From: Stenotrophomonas sp. 704A1
GTDB lineage: Bacteria > Pseudomonadota > Gammaproteobacteria > Xanthomonadales > Xanthomonadaceae
DNA: 64,000 bases
Direction of reading: 5' to 3'
Assembly (NCBI RefSeq): GCF_030549525.1
Contig: NZ_CP130831.1
Span: 2,443,501-2,507,500, forward strand
Shown: piece after piece, positions 26,909 to 36,220 of the stretch
How positions within the stretch are numbered: the stretch's first letter is position 1
Layout of the letters: each line of letters begins with the position of its first letter
Notes under the pieces: generated by a model
Told to the model about the DNA's origin: nothing
Databases searched by the model: none
What the model saw: the letters and a program-made list of their open reading frames with translations, nothing else
Made by a program: the position numbers and the translations under genes

Positions 26909-28312
26909 TCAGACCCAGCCGGTGGCGTAGTACAGGCCGATCACCACGAACACCGCGGCGGTCTTGATGAGCGTGACCGCGAAGATGTCCTTGTAGGCCT
27001 GGCGGTGGGTGAGACCGGTCACCATCAGCAGGGTGATGACGGCGCCGTTGTGCGGCAGGCTGTCCATGCCGCCGGAGGCCATCGCCGCGACACGATGCAG
27101 CACCTCCATCGGAATGCCGGCGGCCTGCGCGTTGGCGATGAAGGTATCCGACATCGCGGCCAGGGCAATGCTCATGCCGCCGGACGCCGAGCCGGTCACC
27201 CCGGCCAGGCCGGTGACGGTGATCGCTTCATGCAGCAGCGGGTCCTCGATGGCACCCAGCGCGTTGGCCACCACCATGAAGCCCGGCAGGGCGGCGATGA
27301 CCGCACCGAAGCCGTACTCGGATGCGGTGTTCATCGCCGCCAGTACCGCTCCGTTGATGGCGCTGCGGGTGCCGTCGGCAAACTGGCTGAGCACCGGCCG
27401 CCAGGCCAGCACCAGCACGGAGAGGATGCCGACCAGCAGCGCACCGACCACGGCCCAGATGGCGCCGATCTTCGACACCTCCTGCACCACCGGCGCGGCA
27501 CCGCCCAGCACCGAGGGCACGAAGCTGTGGGCGCTGCCGTACCAGTGCGGCATGCCCAGGGTGAACAGCTTGTTGCAGGCGAACACCAGCAGCAACGGCA
27601 GCACCGCAATGCCGGCAGGCGCCACCCGCGCCCCGGTGAACGGCAACGGCTCGTTGACCAGCGTGGCCGGATCACCGTAGCCCTCGCCGCTGCGCACGGC
27701 CACGCGGCGGCGCCATTCCAGGTAGGCCATGCCCACGGCCAGCACGAAGACGCTGCCCAGCGTGCCCAGCACCGGTGCCGCCCAGGTATCGGTGCCGAAG
27801 AAGGCGGTGGGGATGATGTTCTGGATCTGCGGCGTGCCGGGCAAGGCATCCATGGTGAAGCTGAAGCCCCCTACCCCCAGCGTGGCCGGGATCAGGCGCT
27901 TGGGGATGTTGCTCTGGCGGAACATTTCGGCCGCGAACGGATACACCGCGAACACCACCACGAACAGCGAGACGCCGCCATAGGTGAGCAGGCCGGAGAC
28001 CAGCACGATCGACAGCATGGCCCGCTGTGGCCCGAACAGCCGGATGGCCGCACCGACGATGGAGCGCGAGAACCCGGACAGTTCGATCAGCTTGCCGAAC
28101 ACCGCGCCCAGCAGGAACACCGGGAAATAGAGCTTGAGGAAGCCCACCATGCGGTCCATGAACACCCCGGTGAACATCGGCGCCACCAGCGACGGATCGG
28201 TCAGCAGCACCGCGCCGAGCGCGGCGACGGGCGCGAACAGGATCACGCTGTAGCCCCGGTAGGCCACCAGGATGAGGAAGCCCAGCGCTGCGAGCACGAT
28301 CAGTAACGACAT
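26909..28312 (-). CDS. GntP-type permease, probable D-3-hydroxybutyrate transporter
   Basis: 467 residues from ATG 28312 (GGGAAG upstream), about 12-14 membrane helices. The GntP/Gnt-permease signatures include SGLLTYGGVSLFVVVFAVYPFA, a re-entrant ALPGTPQIQNIIPTAFFGT, VTGSASGGMSIAL and MASGGMDSLPHNGAVITLL. This subgroup is found next to 3-hydroxybutyrate catabolic genes (for example the permease beside bdhA in Pseudomonas), and here it is flanked by a PHB depolymerase and a 3-hydroxybutyrate oligomer hydrolase locus. Divergent from a TonB receptor, with a shared ACCTAGGT site at 28373-28380. Confidence 0.85.
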   Translation of the reverse strand: MSLLIVLAALGFLILVAYRGYSVILFAPVAALGAVLLTDPSLVAPMFTGVFMDRMVGFLKLYFPVFLLGAVFGKLIELSGFSRSIVGAAIRLFGPQRAMLSIVLVSGLLTYGGVSLFVVVFAVYPFAAEMFRQSNIPKRLIPATLGVGGFSFTMDALPGTPQIQNIIPTAFFGTDTWAAPVLGTLGSVFVLAVGMAYLEWRRRVAVRSGEGYGDPATLVNEPLPFTGARVAPAGIAVLPLLLVFACNKLFTLGMPHWYGSAHSFVPSVLGGAAPVVQEVSKIGAIWAVVGALLVGILSVLVLAWRPVLSQFADGTRSAINGAVLAAMNTASEYGFGAVIAALPGFMVVANALGAIEDPLLHEAITVTGLAGVTGSASGGMSIALAAMSDTFIANAQAAGIPMEVLHRVAAMASGGMDSLPHNGAVITLLMVTGLTHRQAYKDIFAVTLIKTAAVFVVIGLYYATGWV

Positions 28313-28370
28313 GGGGCGCTTCCCGGTGAGGACGCGGCCCAGTATCCGGATCTGGCCGTCGCTGCCGACT

Positions 28371-28382
28371 GGACCTAGGTCC
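28371..28382. promoter_or_regulatory. GGACCTAGGTCC palindrome, proposed CrbR-type activator site (copy 1)
   Basis: A perfect 12-bp palindrome lies in the permease/TonB-receptor divergent spacer. Counting from the ACCTAGGT core, TAGCCT follows on the plus strand at offset 36-41 and GATACT on the minus strand at offset 35-40; both could serve as -10 hexamers, and neither direction has a good -35. This centres the palindrome near -42 for both promoters, as for class II activators. A related site is at 36173-36184. Confidence 0.6.
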
Positions 28383-28470
28383 ACTCGCCGCTGTGGCGAC
28401 GCGCCGCTAGCCTAGGCTGCAGGGGTGGCAAAGGGCCATCTGCAACGGACATGCCCTGGGGGACGAGCGG

Positions 28471-30657
28471 ATGAAACGGAATGGCTTGAGTCTGATGATC
28501 GGCGCGCTGCTGGCTGCCGCGCCGGCACTGGCGCAGGATGCGCCGGCAGCGGGCAAGGCGGCCGCGGCCACCAACCTGGACAGCATCACGGTGACCGCGC
28601 GCAAGCGCGAGGAAACCCTGCAGGAAGTACCGGTAGCGGTGACCGCGTTCACCGCTGAGGCACTGGACAGGATGAACGTGCAGGACATCGGCGACCTGGA
28701 CGGCCAGGTACCGAACCTGACCATCTACGCGGCGCGCGGCGCCAGCAGTACGGTCACCGCCTACCTGCGCGGCATCGGCCAGTCCGACCCGACCTGGGGC
28801 GCCGACCCGGGCGTGGGCATCTACCTGGATGATGTCTACATCGCGCGGCCGCAGGGCGCACTGCTGGACGTGTTCGATGTCTCGCGCATCGAGGTGCTGC
28901 GGGGCCCGCAGGGCACGCTGTATGGCAAGAACACCATCGGCGGCGCCATCAAGTACATCTCACGCGGCCTGCCCACCCGGACCGAAGGTTTCGCCCAGAT
29001 CACCGTGGGCAACTACAACCAGCGGGACGCGAAGGCCGCCATCGGCGGACCGCTCGGCGGTGCCGACAGCGGGCTGCGCGCGCGGGTGGCGGTGGCCAGC
29101 ATGAATCGTGACGGCTTCGGTGAGAACACCTTCAACGGCCAGCCGGTCAGCGACAAGCAGATCAATGCAGCACGCCTGAACCTGGGTGCCTACGCGGGCG
29201 ACGATCTCGATGTGCAGTTCGCACTGGACTGGACCGATGACCAGTCCGGCATGCGCGGCTCGAAGATGCTGGCGCCCAACCCGTTCCTGCGTGCCTACCC
29301 GCCGATGGACAGCCGCTACGACATCCGCTCGGGCATGCGCAATCTCAACAACGTGGAGACCAAGGGGGCCTCGGCGACGGTGAACTGGCGTCCGAACGAG
29401 GATGTGGCCGTGAAGTACGTGCTGGCCAAGCGCGAGTCGGACAGCGAGGCGAACATCGACTTCGACACCACGCCGGTGAAGCTGGCCGATGTGGGCGGCA
29501 CCTATACCGACAACCAGGTGAGCAACGAGCTGCAGCTGAACTACGATGCGGGCGGCCGCGCCCGCGGCGTGGTCGGGCTCTACCACTTCAGTGGCGAGGC
29601 CGGCGGGCAGATCCAGAACAACTACTTCAGCGCGCAGTTCGCCGACAACCAGGGCAAGGTGCTGACCGACAGCGTAGCGCTGTATGCCGACTGGACCTTC
29701 GATCTGACCAGCAGGCTGAAGCTGGACGTGGGCGCGCGCTACACCGACGAGGACAAGCGCGCGATCGTGCTCAACCGGCTGTACGCCGACCCGGGGTTCA
29801 GCCGGCCGGTGGCGGTCACTGCGGACTTCGACAAGAAGACCCGTTTCCGCAACGTCTCGCCCAAGGTGTCGCTGGACTACCAGATCACCCCGGACATCAT
29901 GGTGTACGGGCTGGCCACGCGCGGCTTCAAGTCCGGCGGCTACAACATCCGCGCCAATGCGGTGGCCGTGCCGCGCTCGGCCGAACCGTTCGACGACGAG
30001 ACCGTGGACAGCTTCGAGATCGGCAGCAAGATGGCCTTCCTGGACCAGCGCCTGTTCCTGAACCTGTCGGCCTTCCACAACAAGTACAAGGACATCCAGC
30101 TGTCGGTGTTCACCGGCATCGACAGCAACGGGGATGGCGTGGATGATGCCTTCTTCGGTGACTTCACCAATGCTGGCGCCGGCACCATCAACGGCCTGGA
30201 AGTCGAGTACCAGTACCTGCCGACCCGGCACTGGCTGATTTCCGGCAACCTGGCCTGGCTGGATGCCACGTATGACGAGTACATGGACCGCGGCATCAAC
30301 GTCGCCGACCAGATGAAGTTCACCAACGCGCCGGATTTTTCCGGCGCCCTGAACGTGGAGTACCGTACCGACCTGGGCAACGGCGGCAACCTGTCGGCAC
30401 GGGTCGGCTACAGTTACCAGAGCGAAGTGTGGCCGACCACCGACCTGAGCCCGGTGATCCGCCAGGCCGGCTATGGCCTGGTCAATGCGGGCGTGATCTG
30501 GCGGCTGGATGAGGCCTGGACGTTCTCGCTGCAGGGCACCAACCTGGCCGACAAGGAATACCGCACCACCGGCTACAACATCCCGGCCGTCGGCACGCTG
30601 ATCGGCTTCTATGGCCCGCCGCGCCAGTACAGCCTCAGCGTCCGTTACGATTTCTAG
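28471..30657 (+). CDS. TonB-dependent receptor of the 3-hydroxybutyrate locus
   Basis: 728 residues. Signal peptide (about 1-22, ending ALAQD), then TonB box-like SITVTARKREETLQEVPVAV, the plug with VDVFDVSR-type IEVLRGPQGTLYGKNTIGGAIKYISRG, and a 22-strand barrel ending in the canonical LSVRYDF. It belongs to the large TonB receptor group with an EETLQ(E/D)VPV start that often imports carbohydrates or other nutrients rather than siderophores. It starts a co-directional series (hydrolase, MaoC, sensor kinase) and is divergent from the permease, so it may import oligomeric 3-hydroxybutyrate or other esters. GGGGGA lies upstream of the ATG. Confidence 0.9.
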   Translation: MKRNGLSLMIGALLAAAPALAQDAPAAGKAAAATNLDSITVTARKREETLQEVPVAVTAFTAEALDRMNVQDIGDLDGQVPNLTIYAARGASSTVTAYLRGIGQSDPTWGADPGVGIYLDDVYIARPQGALLDVFDVSRIEVLRGPQGTLYGKNTIGGAIKYISRGLPTRTEGFAQITVGNYNQRDAKAAIGGPLGGADSGLRARVAVASMNRDGFGENTFNGQPVSDKQINAARLNLGAYAGDDLDVQFALDWTDDQSGMRGSKMLAPNPFLRAYPPMDSRYDIRSGMRNLNNVETKGASATVNWRPNEDVAVKYVLAKRESDSEANIDFDTTPVKLADVGGTYTDNQVSNELQLNYDAGGRARGVVGLYHFSGEAGGQIQNNYFSAQFADNQGKVLTDSVALYADWTFDLTSRLKLDVGARYTDEDKRAIVLNRLYADPGFSRPVAVTADFDKKTRFRNVSPKVSLDYQITPDIMVYGLATRGFKSGGYNIRANAVAVPRSAEPFDDETVDSFEIGSKMAFLDQRLFLNLSAFHNKYKDIQLSVFTGIDSNGDGVDDAFFGDFTNAGAGTINGLEVEYQYLPTRHWLISGNLAWLDATYDEYMDRGINVADQMKFTNAPDFSGALNVEYRTDLGNGGNLSARVGYSYQSEVWPTTDLSPVIRQAGYGLVNAGVIWRLDEAWTFSLQGTNLADKEYRTTGYNIPAVGTLIGFYGPPRQYSLSVRYDF

Positions 30658-30689
30658 CGCGCCCGTCACGATTTCCAGGAAGCCTGTGC

Positions 30690-31568
30690 ATGACCGCGTC
30701 CTACCAAGATCTGTACTGGAACAGCAGCGATGGCCTGCGCCTGCACGCGCGGGATCATGCGCCGGCGGCCGCGGCGCCGGCGCGCGGCACCGTGGTCTGC
30801 ATTCCCGGGCTGACCCGCAACGGGGCCGACTTCGACGCCCTGGCCGGATCACTGACCGCGGCCGGCTGGCGGGTGATCGCGGTGGACCTGCGCGGACGCG
30901 CAGGCTCGGAACGTGCGCCGGATCCGTCCAGCTACAACCCGCGCACCTACGCCGACGACATGGTGGCGCTGCTGCGCTCGCAGCACATCGACAGTGCGGT
31001 GTTCATCGGCACATCGCTGGGCGTGCTGGTGATCATCACCCTCGCCTCGCGTGCCCCCTCACGGATTGCCGCCGCGGTGCTCAACGATGCCGGCCCCAAG
31101 GTGCCACGCCAGGCCCTGGCGCGCATCGGCAAGTACGCCGGCAAGCCGGTGCCGCCGATGGATATGGCGCAGGCCACGGCCTATGTGGCGGCGATCGGCA
31201 AGGCAGCGTTTCCGCGCTTCAGCAGCGACGACTGGCGGGAGATGGCGGCACGGTCCTTCCGCCGGCGCAGCGACGGCCTGCTGGAACTGGACTACGACCC
31301 GGCGGTCATCCGCACCACCCGGCCCTGGCTGCTGTGGCTGCTGCGCCCGCTGCTGTGGCGCGCAGTGCGGGGACTGACCGCGCGGGTCCCGGTGCTGGTG
31401 GTGCGCGGCGCGCTGTCGGACATCCTGCCGGCCGACGTCGCACGGCAGATGGCCGCGACATCGGACAGGGCCCGCCTGGTGGAAGTGCCGGACGTGGGCC
31501 ACGCGCCGATGCTGTCCGAACCCGAGGCGCGCGACGCGATCCTGTCGCTGCTGGAAGCGGCGCGATGA
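30690..31568 (+). CDS. alpha/beta hydrolase
   Basis: 292 residues, alpha/beta-hydrolase fold, no signal peptide. Oxyanion region VVCIPGLTRNGADF (about 32-45), nucleophile elbow FIGTSLGVLV (Ser near residue 109), acid in VVRGALSDIL and the histidine in DVGHAPML. It starts 32 bp after the TonB receptor and ends in an ATGA overlap with the MaoC gene. In this operon it is a good candidate for cytoplasmic or periplasmic-entry cleavage of 3-hydroxybutyrate oligomers or thioesters, but the family (haloperoxidase/proline-iminopeptidase-like) is broad and gives no substrate. Confidence 0.8.
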   Translation: MTASYQDLYWNSSDGLRLHARDHAPAAAAPARGTVVCIPGLTRNGADFDALAGSLTAAGWRVIAVDLRGRAGSERAPDPSSYNPRTYADDMVALLRSQHIDSAVFIGTSLGVLVIITLASRAPSRIAAAVLNDAGPKVPRQALARIGKYAGKPVPPMDMAQATAYVAAIGKAAFPRFSSDDWREMAARSFRRRSDGLLELDYDPAVIRTTRPWLLWLLRPLLWRAVRGLTARVPVLVVRGALSDILPADVARQMAATSDRARLVEVPDVGHAPMLSEPEARDAILSLLEAAR

Positions 31569-32050
31569 GCGCTGACGCATCGACCGCCCGGCTTCCGGCA
31601 GCGCTGCAGGCGCTGCAGCACTGGGCGGCCCGCGAGCGGCTGGGCCGGCACATACCGGTCACCCAATCGCGTATCGACCGGTTCGCCGATGCCACCGGCG
31701 ACCACAACTGGATCCACGTTGATCCGGCCCGTGCCCGCGCGGCACTACCGGGCGGGCAGACCATCGCGCACGGATTCCTGCTGCTGTCGCTCACCGTGGA
31801 AGACGATGTGGCCGCCCTGGCCGGGTTCCCCGGCATCGCCCACGTATTGAACTACGGCTTGAACAAGGTGCGCTTCCTGGCGCCGGTGCCGAGCGGTTCG
31901 GTGGTGCAGGTGCGCTCGCAGCTGCTGTCGCTGCAGCCGCGCCAGCCCGGACACTGGCTGCTGACCCAGCACAAGACCGTGCAGCGGGTGCCCGGCGGCG
32001 AGGCGGCACTGGTGGCCGAACAGCTGTCGCTGATCGTGATCGCCGGCTGA
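31565..32050 (+). CDS. MaoC-like (R)-specific enoyl-CoA hydratase family protein
   Basis: 161 residues, single hot-dog domain. The hydratase-2 motif D-(x)4-H is in FADATGDHNWIHVDPARA, followed by GQTIAHGFLLLSL, the standard MaoC signature; the whole sequence resembles the NodN/MaoC group. Members add water to trans-2-enoyl-CoA to give (R)-3-hydroxyacyl-CoA. Translationally coupled to the hydrolase (4-bp overlap). In a 3-hydroxybutyrate locus it could interconvert crotonyl-CoA and (R)-3-hydroxybutyryl-CoA. Confidence 0.85.
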   Translation: MSADASTARLPAALQALQHWAARERLGRHIPVTQSRIDRFADATGDHNWIHVDPARARAALPGGQTIAHGFLLLSLTVEDDVAALAGFPGIAHVLNYGLNKVRFLAPVPSGSVVQVRSQLLSLQPRQPGHWLLTQHKTVQRVPGGEAALVAEQLSLIVIAG

Positions 32051-32117
32051 CGCCCGGGTCTGGCGGCACCTGCCCGCGCTGCTGCACGCCACGCCGGGTT
32101 CTCTCTACACTGGAGCG

Positions 32118-35100
32118 ATGTTGACGCCTTCCATCGTCCTGTTCGCCTGCATTGCGTGGACCGTTCTGCTGTTTGGCGTGGCCCTGTGGGGGGAGCGCCA
32201 GGGGCACCGGCTGGCGCGGCCGTGGCCGGCCATCTACGCGCTGTCGCTGGGCGTGCACTGCACGGCCTGGACCTATTACGGGGCTGCCTCGCAGGGCGTG
32301 CAATGGGGCTTCCCGATTCCGCCGACACTGATCGGCATGGCACTGATCTTCGCCTTCGGCCTGCCCTTCCTGGCCCGGCTGGGGCGGCTGGCCAAGCAGC
32401 ACAACAGCGCCACCATCGCCGACCTGGTGGTGGCACGGCTGCGTACCGACCAGGGGCTGGGCATCACCATCACCCTGGTGGCCCTGTTCGGCATCGTTCC
32501 CTACATCGCACTGCAGCTCAAGGCAGTGAGCCAGGGGCTGGGCGCGCTGCTGGGTGATCAGTTCGCAGCAGCCGGCTGGCAGCTGGACATGTCGTTCTGG
32601 TTCGCGCTGACGATGGCGGCGTTCACCCTGCTGTTTGGTGCGCGCAAGGCGTCGGCCACCGAGCACAACCGCGGCATCGTGGTCGCGCTGGGCCTGGAGT
32701 CGGTCCTGAAGCTGGTGGCACTGCTGGCGATCGGGCTGTACGCCGCGCTGTCGGTGCAGCAGGCGGGCACGCCGCTGCTGCAGAAGATGACCCAGCTGCC
32801 GCCGCCAGCGGTCGTTCCGGACTACCTGACGATGGTCGCGCTGGGAGCGATCGCCGCCTTCACCCTGCCGCACCAGTTCCACGTGGGCGTGGTCGAACTG
32901 CGCCAGCCTTCGGACCTGAAGACGGCGCGCTGGCTGTTTCCGCTGTACCTGCTGCTGATCGGCCTGCCGTCGGTGCCGATGGCGCTGTACGGGGCGGCAC
33001 AGCTGCCGCCGGCGGTGTCGCCCGACCTGTACGTACTGGCCCTGCCGCAGGCCGGCGGCCACCATCTGCTGGCGCTGGTGGCCTACCTGGGCAGCCTGAG
33101 CGCGGCGACCGGCATGATGATCCTGTCCGGGCTGACCCTGTCGATCATGCTCGGCAACCACGGCTTCGGTTCGCGCCTTCTCGGCGGCATCGAGAGCGGA
33201 CGTCCCGGGGCCGACCTGCGCCCCCGCGTGCTGGCGTTCCGGCGTGCCGGCATCGTTGCGGTGTTCCTGATGTCATGGCTGTACAGCCGTGCGATGAGTG
33301 GCACCGAAGCACTCAGCGATTTCGGCCTGATGTCGTTCACCGCGCTCTCGCAGCTGGCGCCGGCCGTGCTGTTTGCCGTGTACCGGCCACGCACGCCGTC
33401 GCCGGCGATCATCGCCGGCATCGTGCTGGGATCGCTGGTGTGGCTGTGGCTGGTGCTGCTGCCGATGGTGGTGCCTGCGCCGCCGCTGTCGGCACACCCT
33501 GATCGGCTGCACTGGCTGGCGATGGTCTCGCTGCGCCCGCAGCCGGGCCATATCGCCATCAGCATGGGCGCCAGCCTGGCGGTGAATCTGGCCACCGTGC
33601 TGCTGGTGGCGCGTGCGGTGCGCCCGTCGCTGCCGCGGCAGCGCGATGCGGTGGCCGCCGCATCGCTGCGCAAGACCGCCGGCCGCTTCCTGGGCCCGGA
33701 ACGCGCGCGGCAGCTGATGGAGGGACATGCCGGGCAGCTGCTGGATGACGACCGGGTCACCGCCATCGAGCGTGAACTGACCGCGGTGGTCGGCGCCGGC
33801 ATGGCCCGGCTGCTGGTGGAAGCCGCCCGCGATGGCGGCGCCGCGCCGTTGGATGCGGTCACCCGCGCCGTCGGCGAGGCCACCCAGGTGCTGCGTTTCA
33901 ACCAGCGCCTGCTGGAAGCCGCACTGGAGAACATGAGCCAGGGCATCAGCGTGGTCGATGCGCAGCTGCAACTGGTGGCCTGGAACAGTCGTTACGCCGC
34001 GCTGTTCCGGTTTCCTCCGGAACTGCTGCAGGTCGGCCAGCCGGTCGCCCATCTCACCGCGTGGGCACTGGGCCAGCTGAAGATCGGCGACAGCCCGGGG
34101 GACAGTCCCGAGAAGGCCCTGCAGCGCCGCGTGGTGCACATGCGGCGCGGCAGCCCGCACCTGTCCGAGCGCATATTCCCGGACAACACCATCGTCGAGA
34201 TCCGCGGCAACCCGATGCCTGGCGGCGGCTACGTGGCGACCTTCACCGATGTCACCGCCTTCCGCCGCGCCGAGGATGCGCTCAAGCGCAGCAACGAGAC
34301 GCTGGAACGCCGCGTGCAGGACCGCACCGCACGGCTGGAACAGGCGGTGCAGGAAGCCGAGCGCGCCAACGTGGCCAAGACCCGCTTCCTGACCGCAGTC
34401 GGCCATGACCTGATCCAGCCGCTGCACGCCGCCCAGCTGCTGACCGACGCGATGTCGCAGCACATCGAATCGGACGTCCTGCACAGCTTCCTGCGCCAGA
34501 TCCGCGGTGCGCTGGATTCCACCGATGACCTGCTGTCAGGCCTGCTGGACATCTCGCGGCTGGAAGCCGGCGGACTGGTGGCCGACCCGCGCCCGTTCGC
34601 GCTGTCGAGCGTGCTGGAGCCGCTCGCGCAGGAGTTCGCGGTGCTGGCCGCCGCGCGTGGCCTGCGGTTCCGCTACGTGCGCACACAGGCGTGGGTGCAC
34701 AGCGATCCGCTGCTGCTGCGCCGGGTCCTGCAGAACTTCCTGGCCAATGCCATCCGCTACACCCGCCGGGGTGGCGTGCTGCTGGGCGTGCGCCGCTGCG
34801 GGCCGGCCCTGTCCATCGGCGTGCATGACAGCGGCCCGGGCATCGCCGCGGAACAGCAGGCGGTGGTGTTCGAGGAATTCCATCGCGGCGACCGCAGCAA
34901 TGGCCAGGGACTGGGGCTGGGCCTGGCCATCGCGCACCGCATCGCCGACCTGCTGCACGCACCGCTGCACCTGCGCAGCGCGCCGGACCGGGGCTCGACG
35001 TTCTCGATCCGCGTGGCCCGCGCGGCGCCACCGGCAACGCCGCGGCCGGAACCGGCCACGGCGGTCACCCGCGCCCTGCAGGGTACCCGGGTGCTGGTGG

Positions 35101-35453
35101 TCGACAACGATGCCGATGCACTGGCCGCCCTGCGCCAGCTGCTGCTGTCATGGGGCTGCGAGGTGACCGCGCTGCGCGATGCCGCCGCCCTCGATCCCTC
35201 GGCGCAGGCAGCCGCGTTATGGCTGTTCGACTATCACCTGGATGACGGCGATACCGGCGTCGCGCTGTGGACGCGGCTGGTGGCCCGGCATGGGCCGCGG
35301 CCGACGGTGATCCTCAGCGCCGACACCGGCGCCGGCACGCGCGAGGCGGTGCGCGCGGCCGGCCTGTCGTTGTTGAACAAGCCGTTCAAACCGCTGGCGC
35401 TGCGCTGGGCGATCAACCATCTGCTGGCCGCCTCGGGCACGGCCGCCCGGTGA
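32118..35453 (+). CDS. SSF-domain hybrid sensor histidine kinase, CrbS/MxtR-like
   Basis: 1111 residues. Residues about 1-500 are a 12-13-helix sodium:solute-symporter (SLC5-type) domain with FGARKASATEHNRGIVVALGLESVLKL. A STAC-like linker and a PAS domain follow (ENMSQGISVVDAQLQLVAWNSRY, about 610-720), then HisKA with the phospho-acceptor in VGHDLIQPLHAA (His763), HATPase boxes NFLANAIRYT, HDSGPGIA and GLGLGLAIAH, and a C-terminal receiver with the acceptor in FDYHLDDGD (Asp1038). This order is that of CrbS/MxtR, which senses acetate or short-chain-acid state and activates acs and PHB-related genes through CrbR/ErdR. It converges on the regulator gene 4 bp away. Confidence 0.88.
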   Translation: MLTPSIVLFACIAWTVLLFGVALWGERQGHRLARPWPAIYALSLGVHCTAWTYYGAASQGVQWGFPIPPTLIGMALIFAFGLPFLARLGRLAKQHNSATIADLVVARLRTDQGLGITITLVALFGIVPYIALQLKAVSQGLGALLGDQFAAAGWQLDMSFWFALTMAAFTLLFGARKASATEHNRGIVVALGLESVLKLVALLAIGLYAALSVQQAGTPLLQKMTQLPPPAVVPDYLTMVALGAIAAFTLPHQFHVGVVELRQPSDLKTARWLFPLYLLLIGLPSVPMALYGAAQLPPAVSPDLYVLALPQAGGHHLLALVAYLGSLSAATGMMILSGLTLSIMLGNHGFGSRLLGGIESGRPGADLRPRVLAFRRAGIVAVFLMSWLYSRAMSGTEALSDFGLMSFTALSQLAPAVLFAVYRPRTPSPAIIAGIVLGSLVWLWLVLLPMVVPAPPLSAHPDRLHWLAMVSLRPQPGHIAISMGASLAVNLATVLLVARAVRPSLPRQRDAVAAASLRKTAGRFLGPERARQLMEGHAGQLLDDDRVTAIERELTAVVGAGMARLLVEAARDGGAAPLDAVTRAVGEATQVLRFNQRLLEAALENMSQGISVVDAQLQLVAWNSRYAALFRFPPELLQVGQPVAHLTAWALGQLKIGDSPGDSPEKALQRRVVHMRRGSPHLSERIFPDNTIVEIRGNPMPGGGYVATFTDVTAFRRAEDALKRSNETLERRVQDRTARLEQAVQEAERANVAKTRFLTAVGHDLIQPLHAAQLLTDAMSQHIESDVLHSFLRQIRGALDSTDDLLSGLLDISRLEAGGLVADPRPFALSSVLEPLAQEFAVLAAARGLRFRYVRTQAWVHSDPLLLRRVLQNFLANAIRYTRRGGVLLGVRRCGPALSIGVHDSGPGIAAEQQAVVFEEFHRGDRSNGQGLGLGLAIAHRIADLLHAPLHLRSAPDRGSTFSIRVARAAPPATPRPEPATAVTRALQGTRVLVVDNDADALAALRQLLLSWGCEVTALRDAAALDPSAQAAALWLFDYHLDDGDTGVALWTRLVARHGPRPTVILSADTGAGTREAVRAAGLSLLNKPFKPLALRWAINHLLAASGTAAR

Positions 35454-35457
35454 GGGT

Positions 35458-36132
35458 TCAGGCGTCCTGCGCCGGTTCGATCTGCCGCGCAGGATCGGCC
35501 AGCCCCATCTCGTGCAGCACGCGGATGGCCTGCGCGCGGTTGCGCACGCCCAGCCGGCCCATGATGCGGGTCATGTGCGCTTTCACCGTCCGCAGCTGCA
35601 CACCCAGACGGTCGGCAATCTGCTTGTTGAGCAGGCCTTCGGCGACCAGGCTCAGCACCCGGTACTGGTGCGCGGACAGGCTGGCCAGGCGTGCGGCCAG
35701 ATCGGCATCCTTGCTGAAAGGCGCCACCCGTGCCACCGGTTCGCGCAGCAGCGCGGGAATCCAGCGTTCTCCCTCCAGCACGGTCTGCAATGCCGACTGC
35801 AGCTCGGCCAGCCCCGAACTCTTGGGCAGGTAGCCGGCCGCGCCGAGATCGATGGCGCGGCGGATCACCTGCGGCTCTTCATTGGCCGAGACGATGATGA
35901 TCGCCAGGCCTGGCTGCAGGGCGCGGATGGTGGCCAGCCCGGCCAACCCGTGGTTGCCCGGCATGTGCAGGTCCAGCAGCATCAGGTCGATCGGCTGGCG
36001 TTCCAGGGTTTCAAGCACGCTGTGCAGCGAATCGGCTTCGCTGATCTGCAGATCGGCCACCGCCTCTTCGGCCGCGCGATGCAGCGCGGCGCGGAACAAG
36101 GGGTGGTCATCGGCGATAAGCAGGGTTGACAT
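35458..36132 (-). CDS. LuxR/NarL-type response regulator, CrbR/ErdR-like
   Basis: 224 residues. The receiver domain begins TLLIADDHPLFR (acidic pair 8-9), with the phospho-acceptor in LMLLDLHMPG (Asp54), Ser/Thr in IIIVSANEE and Lys in YLPKSSG. A LuxR-type HTH (LSAHQYRVLSLVAEGLLNKQIADRLGVQLRTVKAHMTRIMGRLG) ends the protein. Next to the CrbS-like kinase it is the natural partner and the candidate binder of the ACCTAGGT sites. ATG at 36132 is preferred; a TTG two codons upstream is also in frame. Divergent from the oligomer hydrolase across 88 bp containing one such site. Confidence 0.88.
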   Translation of the reverse strand: MSTLLIADDHPLFRAALHRAAEEAVADLQISEADSLHSVLETLERQPIDLMLLDLHMPGNHGLAGLATIRALQPGLAIIIVSANEEPQVIRRAIDLGAAGYLPKSSGLAELQSALQTVLEGERWIPALLREPVARVAPFSKDADLAARLASLSAHQYRVLSLVAEGLLNKQIADRLGVQLRTVKAHMTRIMGRLGVRNRAQAIRVLHEMGLADPARQIEPAQDA

Positions 36133-36172
36133 GCGCAACCGAGATTAGCAAATCGCCGGCGCCCGGACAGGG

Positions 36173-36184
36173 GGACCTAGGTAC
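36173..36184. promoter_or_regulatory. GGACCTAGGTAC, proposed CrbR-type activator site (copy 2)
   Basis: Same ACCTAGGT core as at 28373-28380, here at 36175-36182, between the response regulator and the oligomer hydrolase. On the plus strand TAGGGT follows at offset 35-40 (36209-36214), which would put the transcription start at or near the ATG at 36221, a leaderless arrangement. On the minus strand TAATCT lies at offset 36-41, so the regulator could also be autoregulated. Confidence 0.6.
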
Positions 36185-36220
36185 GCTGGCGCGCCGCCGC
36201 GGGATGGCTAGGGTGGAGCC

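Noticed and set aside
25760..28306. A long plus-strand open frame opposite the depolymerase and permease
   Set aside because: Same reason: shadow of genes with clear catalytic and transporter motifs, no domain in its own translation.
28420..28450. A TGGCA...TGC sequence upstream of the TonB receptor as a sigma-54 promoter
   Set aside because: The GG and GC elements are 13 bases apart rather than the required 10.
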